Source: Ganoderma boninense
Lineage: Eukaryota > Basidiomycota > Agaricomycetes > Polyporales > Polyporaceae
Length of the DNA stretch: 64,000 nucleotides
Reading direction: 5' to 3'
Assembly (NCBI GenBank): GCA_002900995.3
Contig: CM035307.1
Span: 682,001-746,000, forward strand
Shown here: positions 46,383-57,640 of the stretch, piece after piece
Layout of the letters: every line of letters starts with the position of its first letter
Numbering within the stretch: position 1 is the first letter of the stretch
Position numbers and translations under genes: made by a program
The notes under the pieces: generated by a model
Seen by the model: the letters and a program-made list of their open reading frames with translations, nothing else
Databases searched by the model: none
Told to the model about the DNA's origin: nothing

Positions 46383-49249
46383 ATGTCAGACACCACTTGG
46401 ACGCCAAGTTCTTGGAGGAGCAAGCCCGCAGCTCAGGCGAGTCCCTTGTAGTTCCTCAGTGCAAAAAACAAAGTCATGCAACGTTTGCGCTCACGCAACT
46501 AGGAAGTGGTATATCCTGATCACAGAAAGTTGAACAAGTAGGCGTACTTTAACAGAGATGGAGGGAACATACCTTCATCGTCCGACCTTCTTAGAGTACT
46601 CGAAAAAATCCGCACGCTACCGCCCCTTGTCTCTCCCTCTGAGGTCAGCGCATCTGCATTTAGTGGTGGTTACTACCTCATATCCATATCATACTCTCTT
46701 AGATCGAGAGGCTTCGGACGAAGCTCACCCAGGTGCAAAATAACCAGGCGTTCCTCCTCCACGCCGGGGACTGTGCAGAGAGCTTCGATGCTTGCACACA
46801 CGTGCGTCCATGAGCATGCTGGATGCGCGTCCTCGTACCGTTAATACCTCTGGGGCGCAGGAGAACATCTCGAACAAAATCGGGCTCATCCTCTCTTTCT
46901 CCCTCATCGTCATCTGGGGCGCCCGCATGCCCGTCGTGAGTCAAGCTCCTGCCCTGTCGATCGAAATGTGTTCGCTGATCGTGCGATGTGGATGGAGCGC
47001 AGGTGCGCATCGGCCGCATCGCCGGACAGTACGCAAAACCGAGGAGCAGCCCGACAGAGAAGATAGGCGACCGCGTGGTCATGAGCTTCCGGTAAATAAT
47101 ATCGGGTTTTGCTCGGTGTTCCTCGCAAAAACTCACGGGTTAATTCATTCATCGCAGGGGAGACAACGTCAATGGGTGCGTGAACACTATACGATGCATG
47201 CACACAACGAGTCGGGGAACGGTAGATTCACCGCCTGGCCAGCTATGGCTACGGCCATAGCCATAGCCATAGCGGGCTATGATGGTCGCTTGGACCCCGC
47301 TTGAAGTCCGCTAAGTCGCCTATCGAGAGAATTGAGAACACGGCGAAACGCCTTCAGCCGTTCTTGGAACACCGCCGCGGAGTGCAGCAGGGAGTGCAAA
47401 GTCACTCCCTCCTGCTCTACTCTTCCTAAACTTTCGGGGAAAGTTTCCAATATCCTGTTTCATTAATCTATGCCTAAGTCCCAGAAAGCAAGGGGAATGG
47501 GGACGACATAGCCACTAGGGACGGCGGGGAGGAAAAGGCACCGAGCAAGATGAACCCGAAGGCGCCGGCCTCGGCTGTCGAAACAGGATTCTCGGGAAAA
47601 CGGCGAGAATCTCTGTTCGCAGCCATAGCCATAGCCATAGCTGGCCAGGCGGGGAATGCGATATTCTGATGAGTCGCTGACCAGCATTCCATTCCAGTCT
47701 CGACGCGGATGACCGCACGCCGGATCCCGACCGGATGTTGAGGTTAGTTTAGTCCCCGGCGCAGCGACTTGTCCATGCCATCTCTGGCTCACCGCGATGC
47801 GCGCAGCGCATACTTCCACTCAACCGCGACGCTCAACCACGTCCGGAGTCTCCTGACCTCCGGCTTCGCGTCCCTCCACCACCCCAAGGACTGGTCCCTC
47901 ACCCACGTGCGCTCTCCCGCCTTGCGGTAAGCCCCCCTCCCTCTTCTTTTTCCCCCAAGTGCCTGCAGTGATTCCGTGTCTCCGAATGCTGACGAGCCCT
48001 GCTTTGTTGCAGGGAGGAGTTCGAGCGCATCACGGAGGGCCTGTCCGACGCGCTCGAGTTCACGCGCACGATCGGCCTTGGGAAAGAGAGCCTCAGCTAC
48101 GAACAGGGCGGCGGGCGCGGCGCGCTCGGCGAAGTCGACTTCTTCACCAGGTCCGCCCGTCCCTTGCTCCTTCTATCCATCGCCCTTCCGAGTCCTGGTA
48201 TACTGATAGGCCTTGCTCTGTTGTTCTGTTGTAGCCACGAGGGCCTGATGCTGGACTTCGAGGAGGCGATGACGCGCGAGTTCGCGATCCCGTCCTCGCT
48301 CGCGTCCCGCAGCGCAGCTACAGACGGCGACGGCGACGGTGGCCGCACGCGGGCGCACTACAACACGTCGGCGCACTTCCTGTGGGTCGGGCGACCGCAC
48401 GCGGCAGCTCGGCGGCGCGCACGTCGAGTACTTCCGCGGGATCCGGAACCCCGTCGGCGTCAAGGTCGGGCCCAGCATGGACGCCGACGAGCTCGTGCGC
48501 CTGCTCGACAGTGAGTGTTCCCAGTCTCCTCGTGGCGCATTACCGTTACCTGGCGCTTAGCTGAATGCTGAACGGGACGCTTGCGCAGTCGTGAACCCCG
48601 ATAGAGAGGACGGGCGGGTGACGCTGATCACGCGCTATGGGGCGGGCAAGGTCGAGGAGTGCCTCCCCGCGCAGATCAAGGCCGTCCAGGCGTCCGGGCA
48701 CCCCGTCATCTGGATCTCGGACCCCATGCACGGCAAGTGAGTCCCTTGCTCTCCTCCTGCCCCCCCCCTCCCCCCAACTCCTCCTCCCACGAAACGAGCT
48801 GCTGAACAAACTTCTTCGGACGGACGGCAGCACGCTGACGTCGTCGACGGGGCTCAAGACGCGCAACTTCGGGACGATCATCAGCGAGCTGACGTCCGCG
48901 ATCCGGATCCACGCTCAGTGCGGCTCGCGCCTCGGCGGGGTGAGCCTCGAGTTCACGGGCGAGCTCGCGGACGACGGGTTCAGCGTGACGGAGTGCCTGG
49001 GCGGCAGCATGAAGCTCAGCGAGGACCAGCTGCCGCTGCGCTACCAGTCGTTCTGCGACCCGCGGCTCAACTTCGAGCAGTCGCTCGGTGAGTGCCCATT
49101 TTTGTGTGGATGAGTGGCTGATATTTATGTGTTCGGTTACAGATGTGGCGTTCCTGATATCGGACCATTTCAAGAAGGAGCGGACTGGGGCGAAGACGTC
49201 GTATGGCGATGTGCTGTACTCGGAGCTCGGAGGGCGGAAGCTAGCGTGA
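46383..49249 (+). CDS. Class II 3-deoxy-7-phosphoheptulonate (DAHP) synthase
   Basis: First enzyme of the shikimate pathway, condensing phosphoenolpyruvate with erythrose 4-phosphate. Start [15 protein letters not shown], then [159 protein letters not shown], the catalytic [52 protein letters not shown] and [10 protein letters not shown], in family order. At least nine introns; the first may use a GC donor. The intron after RGDNVNG is about 523 nt and holds a MITE-like element. Near 48388 one extra G (GTCGGGCGAC) breaks the frame between HFLWVG and DRTRQL; since all motifs survive I suspect an indel error. Feedback control is not visible. Confidence 0.9.
47226..47657. mobile_element. MITE-like element inside a DAHP synthase intron
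   Basis: 432 bp with 26-bp terminal inverted repeats (47226-47251 and 47632-47657) differing at one base: ATTC(A/C)CCGCCTGGCCAGC followed by TATGGCTA. Just inside each end lies a short CCATAG hexamer run. The interior has three further hairpins: GGGAGTG..CACTCCC near 47390, AAACTTTC-GGG-GAAAGTTT near 47440 and GATTCTCG..CGAGAATC near 47595. No coding frame. It lies between the donor after RGDNVNG and the acceptor before the RTPDPDRM exon, so it lengthens the intron without touching coding sequence. No clear target duplication. Confidence 0.8.
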
Positions 49250-49587
49250 CGAGGCGCACGATGGTTGGGGAATCTGAAAAATGCGGATGTGTAGTAGGAA
49301 GCCTCTATCCGACAAGATATATACTACCAAGGATAGCTGCGGTGAAATAGCTATCACTGGCCTTGAAAGCAGCGAGAACAGTCCTGCGTTAGGTGGTTGG
49401 CCGTTGTGTTGCCAGGCCAGGCTTCCCGGTTGAGATAACGAGATTAGATAAGATGCGACTCGAAACAAATGCTCGCGATCGCAATCGGCGGCAACTGCTC
49501 CCAGTCCATCATCTCCTCTCCTCCGTTTCACGCCCATTCCTAGACGACCCCTCAAGCTTCAAGGCTCAGACGACACGCTACATCGAC
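49250..49587. other. Intergenic between DAHP synthase and TMA22
   Basis: 338 nt, probable terminator of one gene and promoter of the next; nothing specific seen. Confidence 0.5.
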
Positions 49588-50546
49588 ATGGCCAGCACAG
49601 AAGCAGAAGCCTCGACATCGGAGGTGATTTCCCCCAAGGAGGTGCTCTACTGCCAAGGTGACTGCCCGCGCGCCGTCGCCGCAAACCCCCTCCAGGCTCG
49701 AGCAGCATCTCTGACATCGCGCGGGCCTCGACAGTGTGCACGTACCCCGTGGAGTTCTGCGAGTTTGGGTCGAGTCTCACAAGGTGCAAAGAGTGGCTGC
49801 AGAAGACGGACAAGGCGCTGTATGACCGCTTCTACTCCGAAGGTACGCCTCTGCCCGGCCTTCGCGCGCAGCACGAGGGTATGCCCCCAGCCCCCGAACG
49901 TGCTGACCCTGACTGTGGCCGTGGTGCGGGCCTTGGAATGCAGAGGCGCTGCAAGCGAAGATCGGGACGCTGAGCTTGGCGGCGCAGGAGCAGCTGGACA
50001 AGGACACGGCGAAGAAGGAGGCCAAGGCTGAGGCCAAGGCGGACGCCGCGCTCAAGAAGAAAATGGTGCGTCTGGCGTTCTTCCTCCCTCTTTTTTGTCT
50101 TTGAACACACTGCTGACTGTGCGCGCTCTAGGCATCCCAAGTACCAGCCCTCATGCTCCACAATATGGTGGGACGTTGACGGGCATGCATGCATTCAGGT
50201 CACGATCAAGCGGATAGAACGGAACAAGCGCAAACACGTAACCGCCGTCCACGGGCTCGAGGCGTTCGGTATGGAGCCCTCCTCCCTGCTCTTATGTGCC
50301 TATTCGCTTCTGATTTTGTGCAAACGCATAGATGTCGACCTGAAGAAAGCCGCGAAGTTTTTCGCGCAGAAGTTCGCGACGGGCGCGTCCGTCACCAAGA
50401 ACGCGCAGGGCCTCGACGAGATAGTTGTGCAGGGCGACGTGAGCGGGGACATCGTGGAGATGATCGAGGACGGCGTGGGGCTCCTCAAGAACGTGCCGAA
50501 GGACAATATTGTAGAAGTAGAGGAGAAGGGGAAGAAGGGCAGCTGA
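49588..50546 (+). CDS. TMA22: Translation machinery-associated protein 22 (DENR family)
   Basis: Works with Tma20/MCT-1 on the small ribosomal subunit to eject tRNA during recycling and in reinitiation. Six exons: 49588-49657, 49735-49842, 49944-50065, 50132-50140, 50199-50268 and 50332-50546, giving 197 aa, the usual length. N-terminal zinc-type motif VLYCQVCTYPVEFCEFGSS, then RCKEWLQKTDKALYDRFYSE, a Lys/Ala-rich linker (AKKEAKAEAKADAALKKKM), and the SUI1-like domain VTIKRIERNKRKHVTAVHG, LKKAAKFFAQKFATGASVTK, EIVVQGDVSGDIVEMI. The fourth exon is only nine bases (GCATCCCAA), flanked by good AG and GTACC sites; it supplies ASQ in the linker. If it were skipped the frame would still hold, so both forms are possible. 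All joins are in phase. Confidence 0.92.
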
Positions 50547-50753
50547 ACGGCTCGCGTCCCGGACGTAGGGGGAGGAGATGCACTATCAATCATCACATTT
50601 GGTGAGTTCTCTCCGCCTGTAGCTATACGAAGTGTGCTTATACTGACGTCGTGCTAGTACTATACTGGTCAATATTCACGGAAAGAGACCTTTCTGACAT
50701 AGAAAGTGTTCACAAACCACGCGCTGCGAAGAGCGACAGAGGAGAACAGTGGC

Positions 50754-52838
50754 TTAGTGGCCGACGATCTTCATGGGGCGGTATGGCTCTTCCAAATACT
50801 TGATCTCTTCCTCGGTCAGCTTGACGTCAATTCCCTCTGCAACCATTCCTAGACTTAGACCGACGCTTGCTTTACGATGCGTGGCGACACTCACCGACAA
50901 TGTCCTTCAGGTTGTGGAGGTTCGTCGTGCCGATAATCGGTGCAGCAACGACTTGTTCCGGATGGCATCAGGCTGCATGCATCGTGCCCGGAAAATAAGC
51001 CGATCACCCACCGCTCTTGGACGTCTCCCACCCAAGGGCGACCTGCGCCATACTGATACCCCTCTTGTTCGCGATCTCTTCGATACTATATAGGAACCGA
51101 CGAGCACACAGGTAAGCGAAGTCGTCAGCGGTCACGTTTCTACGTTCCTGCACGGACTCACCGGTTGACAATAGCTTCCAGCGAAGGGTCGTCTCCGTAG
51201 TTCGCCAAGAACCTACAAATATCAATCTTGTGATCAGCCCACCTCCAACCACTGTGCATATGCGGACCACCTTACTTGTCGCTCTCGCTGCGCCTGCTGT
51301 CCTTGGAGGCGTTCTTCCACGGCCGACAGAGCAGCCCGCGCCCGAGCGACGACCACGGGATCGCGGACACGCCGAAGTGCTGTGAGCGGGCAGTTACTCC
51401 ATCTTATTTGGGAACGGGAGCAGAGGGGGGGCAGACATACGTTGAGGGTCGGGAACATCTCGCGCTCCTCTTCGCGGTAGATCAGGCTGTGGTGGTTCTG
51501 CATCGCGATGAACGGCGTCAGGTTGTGCGCGATCGCGTAGTCTGCGTCGTGCGTCGGTCCATCAGGTGTCAGCGTTACGTTGCTGTGGGGGGGACACGCA
51601 CTCTGCATGACGTGGACTACCGTTGCGTGCTAGCGGTGAGCACGGAGACGAGACGAGGTGTGCGTCGAGACGGGTACTCACATTCCCAAGCGTAGCAGGA
51701 GCTCATGCCGATGTACCGCACGAGGCCCTGCTGGACGAGCTCGTGCAGGGCGTGCATCTGCCCGAGCCCCAGCCCCACATCGCAGTCAGCTCCAGATCAC
51801 CCATACATAGCCGTGGCCGTGGCCCATGAACGCACCATCTCCTCGAACGGCTGGCCGGGCGCGAGCCGGTGGCCTCCACGAATCCAATGTAAGAACATCA
51901 GCCCCATCAGAAACCAAACCGGTACAACCAACTCACACTGCAGGACGTCGATGTAGTCGAGCTGGAGGCGCGCCAGGCTGTCCCGCACGCTCGCGTAGAT
52001 GTGCTGTGCGACACGACGCGGCACGAGTGCGTCAGCCTGCGCAGACACGAACGGGACAAAACGGAGAAGATCTAGAGGGACCGACAGACCTTGCGGCTCA
52101 TGCCATACTGGTTCACGTACCCCGCCGCGTCCGCCGCGGCGCCGTCCCTCAGCACCGTCGCCCCGCCCTCTGAGTCGGAGTCGCGCACCACCGGCGCGCC
52201 GAACTGCCCGCACAATGCCCGTCGTCAGCGCCCTCACAGGCACACTTGAAGCGAAGCGTAGAAGGGGGAGGGAGGAGGCGGACCTTGGTCATGACGACGA
52301 TCTCGTCGCGCGGGAGGCCGAGCACCCTGATGGCCTTGCCGAGGATGGCCTCCGAGAGCCCGTTCGAGTACACGGGCGCGGTGTCGAACGTCTGGATCCC
52401 GCACTCGTACCTGCCGCCCCCGCCCCCCCCCGTCCGTGTTTTAATATCACCATTACACGGGAGCAGCGACAGAGACGGAGACGTGAGAGAAGGGAAGGCG
52501 GAGAAGGGGGAAAGAAAAGAAGGGGGGGGGGACGAGAACGCACGCGTATTTGATGTGCTGAATCGCCGCCTCCTCGTCGAGGAGCCACTGCCAGCCGAGC
52601 CACCCCCCGCCGCCGTAGGTCATGCACCCGAGGATGACCTTGGACACCTTCAGGCCGGACTTTCCCAGGTAGACTGGTCGGTGGTTTTTTCCCCCGTTGT
52701 TTGGGTGCTCCGTCAGTCCATCGTAGGCCTCCTGCCAGCCTGAGCATTGAAATCGTGCGTACCGTACGGCACCTTCCTGCTCGGAAGCTCTGGGATCGTC
52801 GTCGTGTCGGATCCGGAGTCGGGCTGCAGCTGGGACAT
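50754..52838 (-). CDS. Aldo-keto reductase
   Basis: NADPH-dependent carbonyl reductase of the fungal AKR group that includes aflatoxin-aldehyde and aryl-alcohol dehydrogenase relatives. Start MSQLQPDSGSDTTTIPELPS, then KSGLKVSKVILGCMTYG, YECGIQTFDTAPVYSNGLSE (catalytic Asp and Tyr), RDEIVVMTK (Lys), LDYIDVLQ joined over an intron to CHR (catalytic His), IGMSSCYAWE, AMQNHHSLIYREEEREMFP, HFGVSAIPWSSLGRGLL, SIEEIANKRGISMAQVALGW, APIIGTTNLHNLKDIV and the end EEIKYLEEPYRPMKIVGH. About ten short introns. The 3' end faces TMA22 tail to tail with about 200 nt between. A TATA-like TGTATATATG lies about 60 nt upstream. Substrate cannot be told from sequence. Confidence 0.88.
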
Positions 52839-53641
52839 GGCTGGTCAGACTCCTCGCTCCGAGGCTCGTTCACGAGCTACCAAGCATGACAGCTTGTATA
52901 TATGCCGTTAGGATTTTATGCGGAACAAATGGTCGTTTGCAAACATCCGACCGGAAGCGGGCTCGCTGCCGCTGCCGCAAGTCCCTGCGCATACGCGTTC
53001 AGATGGCAGCGTAGGTAAGTAAGGTCATGGGGGACGCTGACTCACCTGTGCGCCGCTCAACCTTCCTTCCAGGCGTTCCTGCGTGAACAGTCAGCAAGCC
53101 CGGGGGGGGGGGGGGGAGGCGTCTGCAACCCGCTGTCGGGGCCCGCTGAAGTTCAAACAGGCGGGCACTACTAAGGGTGCAAAGCTGCAAATAACATCGA
53201 CAACGAGCGGTAACTACCTACATGAAAGTACTATCTACATCAAAAACGAATACGCAAATTTCTACACTACAGGTACTACAAGAATGGTAAGCTAGCAAAT
53301 CGGCATGGCATGCGAAGGTCCTGGCCAAAGATGGGAGGGGGGGGGGGCAATATACACAGAATGGCAAGGAGCAGGGCGGCCCCACCAACGGTGTGAGTGC
53401 GGTGCCACGAGAAGGAGCGTGAGGATCATAAACGATGGCGTACATGCGGTGGTGTCGTACAGGATAACGTTGCAAACAAAGTAATGGGGTGATGCGAATG
53501 CAGAGGGATGGGGAAGGGGGGGGCGCGAGGGACGATAAATGAAGGCAATAAAAATAACGTAGACCGCGCCAAACTGTCGCGGTATTCGGCTGTGGCAGAT
53601 ACTTACGGGCACAGATGTGAGGTGGCAAGGGCGAGAGAGGC
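52839..53641. other. Intergenic with several long G runs
   Basis: Contains the reductase promoter (TATA-like box at 52895-52904) and homopolymer G runs at about 53101, 53337 and 53516. No gene recognised. Confidence 0.5.
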
Positions 53642-54415
53642 TCAGAGGAAGACCACGGTCTCGACCGTGGCCTGGAAAACGGCGTCGTGTCCGTCCGTGT
53701 TTCCAACAGAGGCGAGGACCATGGTGTCAAATTCGAACCCTTTGATGTCCCATCTCTCGTTCCCTCGGGACACCTTGGCCCGTCGTGCGTGCTGTGGGCG
53801 GGAGGGAAGGGGGGCGGGGGTAACGATAAGCGCCAACCCTGGAACGCGGCCACGTGACCGATACTCACTTCCCAGAACGACGCGTAGCACTCGACGATCT
53901 TGCAAGCAAGCTCCCAGAACGTGACGGAGCGGCCTGCGATCGTGGTTGGCAGACTGTACGTGCTGGTCACGTGGCTGTATCCAGGCCACTATACGCGCGA
54001 AACGGGTCACTGGTCAGTCAACTGGCCGAACCCCAATTTACCAACGGGACAAGGGACCTACCACGATCCGGAACTCTGCCTGGTTCTGCGGGACGGGCCA
54101 GTCGAACGCTGGCTCGTTTCCTCGGCGGAGGAGCGACGGGGAGCCACGTTGGATCTCGTGGAAGGAGATGCCCCGCGCCTGCCCGTCGAATGCGAGGGTG
54201 AGCTTGGGCCATATGTAATGACGGCCCGCAGACGGGTTGAGTGGTCGCCGTGGGATGATAATTCGCTTGCAGCATGCAGGAGAAGGGCCCTGAGGAGGAG
54301 TGTACCGCCGTTGCTCGGAGGGCAGACGGGCGTCCTTGCATGGGTAGGGCAGCCTGGCGTCGGTCACCAGGCCCTTGAGGCTCGACTCCTTCGAGATGAT
54401 CATGGCGCGAGGCAT
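53642..54415 (-). CDS. Uncharacterised protein of a polypore-type family
   Basis: Three exons: 54415-54062, 53988-53869 and 53792-53642, all in phase, about 207 aa. N-terminus MPRAMIISKESSLKGLVTDA with no signal peptide or membrane segment. The middle exon reads WPGYSHVTSTYSLPTTIAGR and VTFWELACKIVECYASFWE; the last reads WDIKGFEFDTMVLASVGNT and ends ATVETVVFL. The pattern WPGY..H, a helix with A..V..F, then a hydrophobic strand LxLVxL-type resembles a family common in wood-decay basidiomycetes that I know only as hypothetical. Function unknown; possibly intracellular. Confidence 0.65.
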
Positions 54416-55837
54416 GGCGAGAAAGCGAGAAGTGGAAGAAGAGTGAAGTTGAGGATGCGCAAGTAAAGGAAGACAAGATTCGCAGCGTTGGGTTGGTGGT
54501 CAGCAGCGACTCGAGGTCTGCGAGGTCTTATAAGACATACCGTACGGCGTCGCGGGCATCCTCGTGTCTCAGCAACGGTTCAAAGCGTGCGGCGACCAAA
54601 GCGTCGTAGCTATGCCATGGAACGGGGAGAGACGTGCAGATAATGGCGGGGCGCACCTGCAAAGAGCCGGCATGACGTAGGGGACGACTCACCTCACACT
54701 GCCATAGGTCAACGGGCCACGAACGCCAAAGGGACCGACCATTGCCTCCCGCTTTGCCACTCTCGAGGGCAAAGCGGCGCGTGGTTGCAGCAACCAAAGC
54801 GAGCGCGCTTGGCGGGGAGACAGGAAAGGAAGGCCCTGGTGATATGTTAAGTCACCAGGATATCATGGACAAACGCACCTTTCCAAAGGTTTTGCTGGGA
54901 TAACATAGGCGGGTAACATAGCAGTATAATCCCGCCTTTGAGGGATTACTTTGAGGGGTATAAAGCAAGCCCCTTGCTCCTGGGTGCATGGTGCACGGTC
55001 TTGCTTTCATCGAGAACAAGGGAACGTGGTCGGGGAGTGCCGCCGACTCCAGGGCCGGCTTGAGTGCAGCTGGACGCCCAAACGCATTCCACTTGGCCTG
55101 CGACGCTATTTGAAGAGGGAACATACGATTCACGAGGACGCTCTGCTAGCAAGATGAGAGGGAAGAGGAGGGGGAGCAGTGAGCAGTGGAAACGAGCGCA
55201 ACTCCGAGCCTGGGTGCATTAGCAGGACCCCGGAAACTCCCGTCGATGATCACATGATGTCTCGCATAGATAAGCGATAAGATTACAAACTTAAGCGAAC
55301 CTGCCACTGCGCAGTGTGCTTCGCAGGTCGACATCCAGCAGGTAGGCGGAGGCTCAGGTAGGCGGTGGAGGGAAGGAGGAATAGCGAACCTGACGCGCGA
55401 GGAAACTTTTTATATACCTCCACAGAAGCCGTTTCGAATACGAAATCGCAACACCGAGCAGTAACCTGCAGTAACGCGGCGCCCTGCAAGGGTAGTAGTT
55501 CCGTCAAACGCGATAACATCAGCAAATCGTCCCATTCACTTGGCAGCTTGACAGCGCTTGGTCCCACTTGACAGGCCGATTTCAGAGGATTCCAGAGAAT
55601 AAGTAAGAGCGGTCAAGCGGGAGCAAGTGTCGTCAAGGCATTCAGTAGCCTCAAGTGCCGCCAAGCTCCGGACGATTTGCTGATGAATGATGTTAACGAT
55701 GCGAAGGCAAGCTGTTCCATAACTTGCGCCCAGTGTTTATGTTATTGATTGTCTCTCATTATTATAGACCCTTACTCGATCATGGTATGTATATAAGAGG
55801 TCCAGGTTTCCTACCAACTTACATCTTGTCAATGTGC
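54416..55837. other. Intergenic, no gene recognised
   Basis: Short frames on both strands with no motif. The region before 55838 is ordinary intergenic DNA as far as I can see. Confidence 0.5.
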
Positions 55838-57034
55838 ATCAGGAATCCGTCCGGTACTTATTTGGACTTAAATCTACTGAACGCCTTGATGACACTGAGA
55901 TCAACTGGAATCAGCTTATTCACTGGAATCGACTGAAATCCACTGTGCGCATCATTCAGCTGTCAGCTTGATTGGCATCAAAAATGCACCACACGACGTC
56001 AGGCACACGACAACCTTTGACAGCTGACCTCCGATTTCATCCTTCAAGACTGGCATACCCTGCCCTAAACACTCCCGGCAGTTTCCATCCCCCGTTTGAT
56101 GAGGTCTCGTCAGCTCGCATCAGGTCCCTCCTTCGGTATCTCCTCCATCATCCCATCCTATCCCCTCGCTGCCTTCTCGGACTGCCCCTCAAATTCACGG
56201 CACAGATGCCTTCTTCCTCGCTCCTGCTGTCGTATGGTCACTCTGGTCTCGCTTTCCCCTCAGTTTCCTCCCTCGCACTCTGCCTGACACCGGGGACCTT
56301 GTGCTGACGGTAGCGGCCACCGCGATAAGGTGGGTACGTCCTCGAACGTCCAGGTGCGTCGCTCAGTTCAAGTCTAAAACATGGTACCTGCGTTTTCCCG
56401 CATCGTCAGCTAGATAGGCTATCTGTAAGTACTCATCTGTCGAGCCCGTTTGTACGTTTGAGGGCGCGACGTCGTGGCTGGAAACACGAGATGGAGATAG
56501 ACGTACTGTGAGTAGAATCCCGTTCTGCTAGCGGCTGACACGTCAAGGTTAGAACTTGCAGTGCTGTGGGACTCCACAGCGCGAGTCCCACAGCGCGCAG
56601 ACCTCTCAATATCCATGCTAGAAGGGTACGCTCCGGTGCCACCTTGTTGCAGCCGTCGGTCTCATCGTAAGTGCAGGAATTACAACTCCAAGGCACACCT
56701 GTTCAGACTGCGGGTGCTCGGGACTGCGATGGCTGCGGGTGGCGTGGAGTGTGGCAGACGGGTGTTTCAGGGGAGTGCAATGATGTGCAGGATGGTGCTG
56801 GGCAAGTAGTGTGCGCTTCGGCTTGTACGGATGTGGCCTGGTAGCGTAGGCGTATGAGTATTTGCAAATGGATATTACTTGTTGCCACTGGAATTCACTG
56901 GAGCGACCACTGGGCCAGAAAGTGAACCTAATTATCAAGTACATTCCAGATCACCTGGAATCCACTGGGGATCACTGAACAAGGCCGGATAAGTGATTTC
57001 AGGGCCATTAAGTGGATCGGACGGATTCCTGATG
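55838..57034. mobile_element. Putative 1.2-kb TIR element
   Basis: A perfect 17-bp inverted repeat CATCAGGAATCCGTCCG at 55838-55854 and, in reverse complement, at 57018-57034. Similarity continues inward more weakly: both arms carry TTCCAGTG/CACTGGAA-type words (ACTGGAATC, CACTGGAATCGAC and CACTGAAATCCACTG on the left at about 55894-55945; CACTGGAATTCACTGG and CACCTGGAATCCACTGG on the right at about 56888-56970). The interior frame at 55972-56307 has no known motif. No certain target duplication, so the exact ends are uncertain. Confidence 0.6.
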
Positions 57035-57223
57035 TGTCCTTGGCTCCTCTGAACTTGTCCCGTCTCCCACTTGTTCTCATCCCTTCGTAGTCCTCAGCCT
57101 CGAGGTGCCAGCACCCACGCCCCCAACGGTGAGGGCCTTGCTTCAACCTCTTTGGCGCTCAAGCAACCCCAACGCCCATGCCTACTCACATACGCTGGCC
57201 CGTGCATATCCGTCCGTCATGAG

Positions 57224-57380
57224 TCAGTCCTCCCAACACATCGCCTTCCAGATATTTTCCAACAACCTGTTCACCTCCTCCGTCACGTCCGTCCACTCCG
57301 TGAACCCACACCCATCCCGTGGGGCCGGCATATCCTCGCGCTCGCTGACAATGCAGAACCGGTCCCCCGCCCATGGCCCC
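57224..57380 (-). pseudogene. Orphan C-terminal block of an F-box-like gene
   Basis: Reads GPWAGDRFCIVSEREDMPAP and then TEWTDVTEEVNRLLENIWKA to a stop, matching the C-terminus of the 23-kb F-box-like gene (GPWAGDRFCVTSLD.., WRDVTGEVAEVLAHIWK). It lies 350 nt downstream of the body of the 57.6-58.5 kb paralogue, but I could not join it in the conserved phase to that gene, and the intervening DNA contains its own TATA-like box at 57501-57508. It may be a displaced last exon or part of another lost paralogue. Confidence 0.6.
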
Positions 57381-57640
57381 CTTGTAATGCCAAACCTAAT
57401 CCAAGGCGGTCGAAAACAAGGTCAGGCAAGAGCAAGGACGAAAAGGAGAGACAATACACTGTGTTGATTCCACGAGGACTCCGGATGTACAGCAAGGGCC
57501 TTATATACACGAGGAGCGGTGTGACGTCAAGTCCTGAGTACGAGCGTAGCTATGTGGTAGGCAATGGATCGAATGCGAAGGGAGCGGGGGGTGGATAAGA
57601 CTGAGCGGAAGTGAGAAGTGAACGTGAACGAGACCAGCGG

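Noticed and set aside
47210..47670. CCATAG runs as telomeric or CRISPR-like repeats
   Set aside because: Only three to four contiguous units at each end and arranged as inverted ends of one element; no spacer structure.
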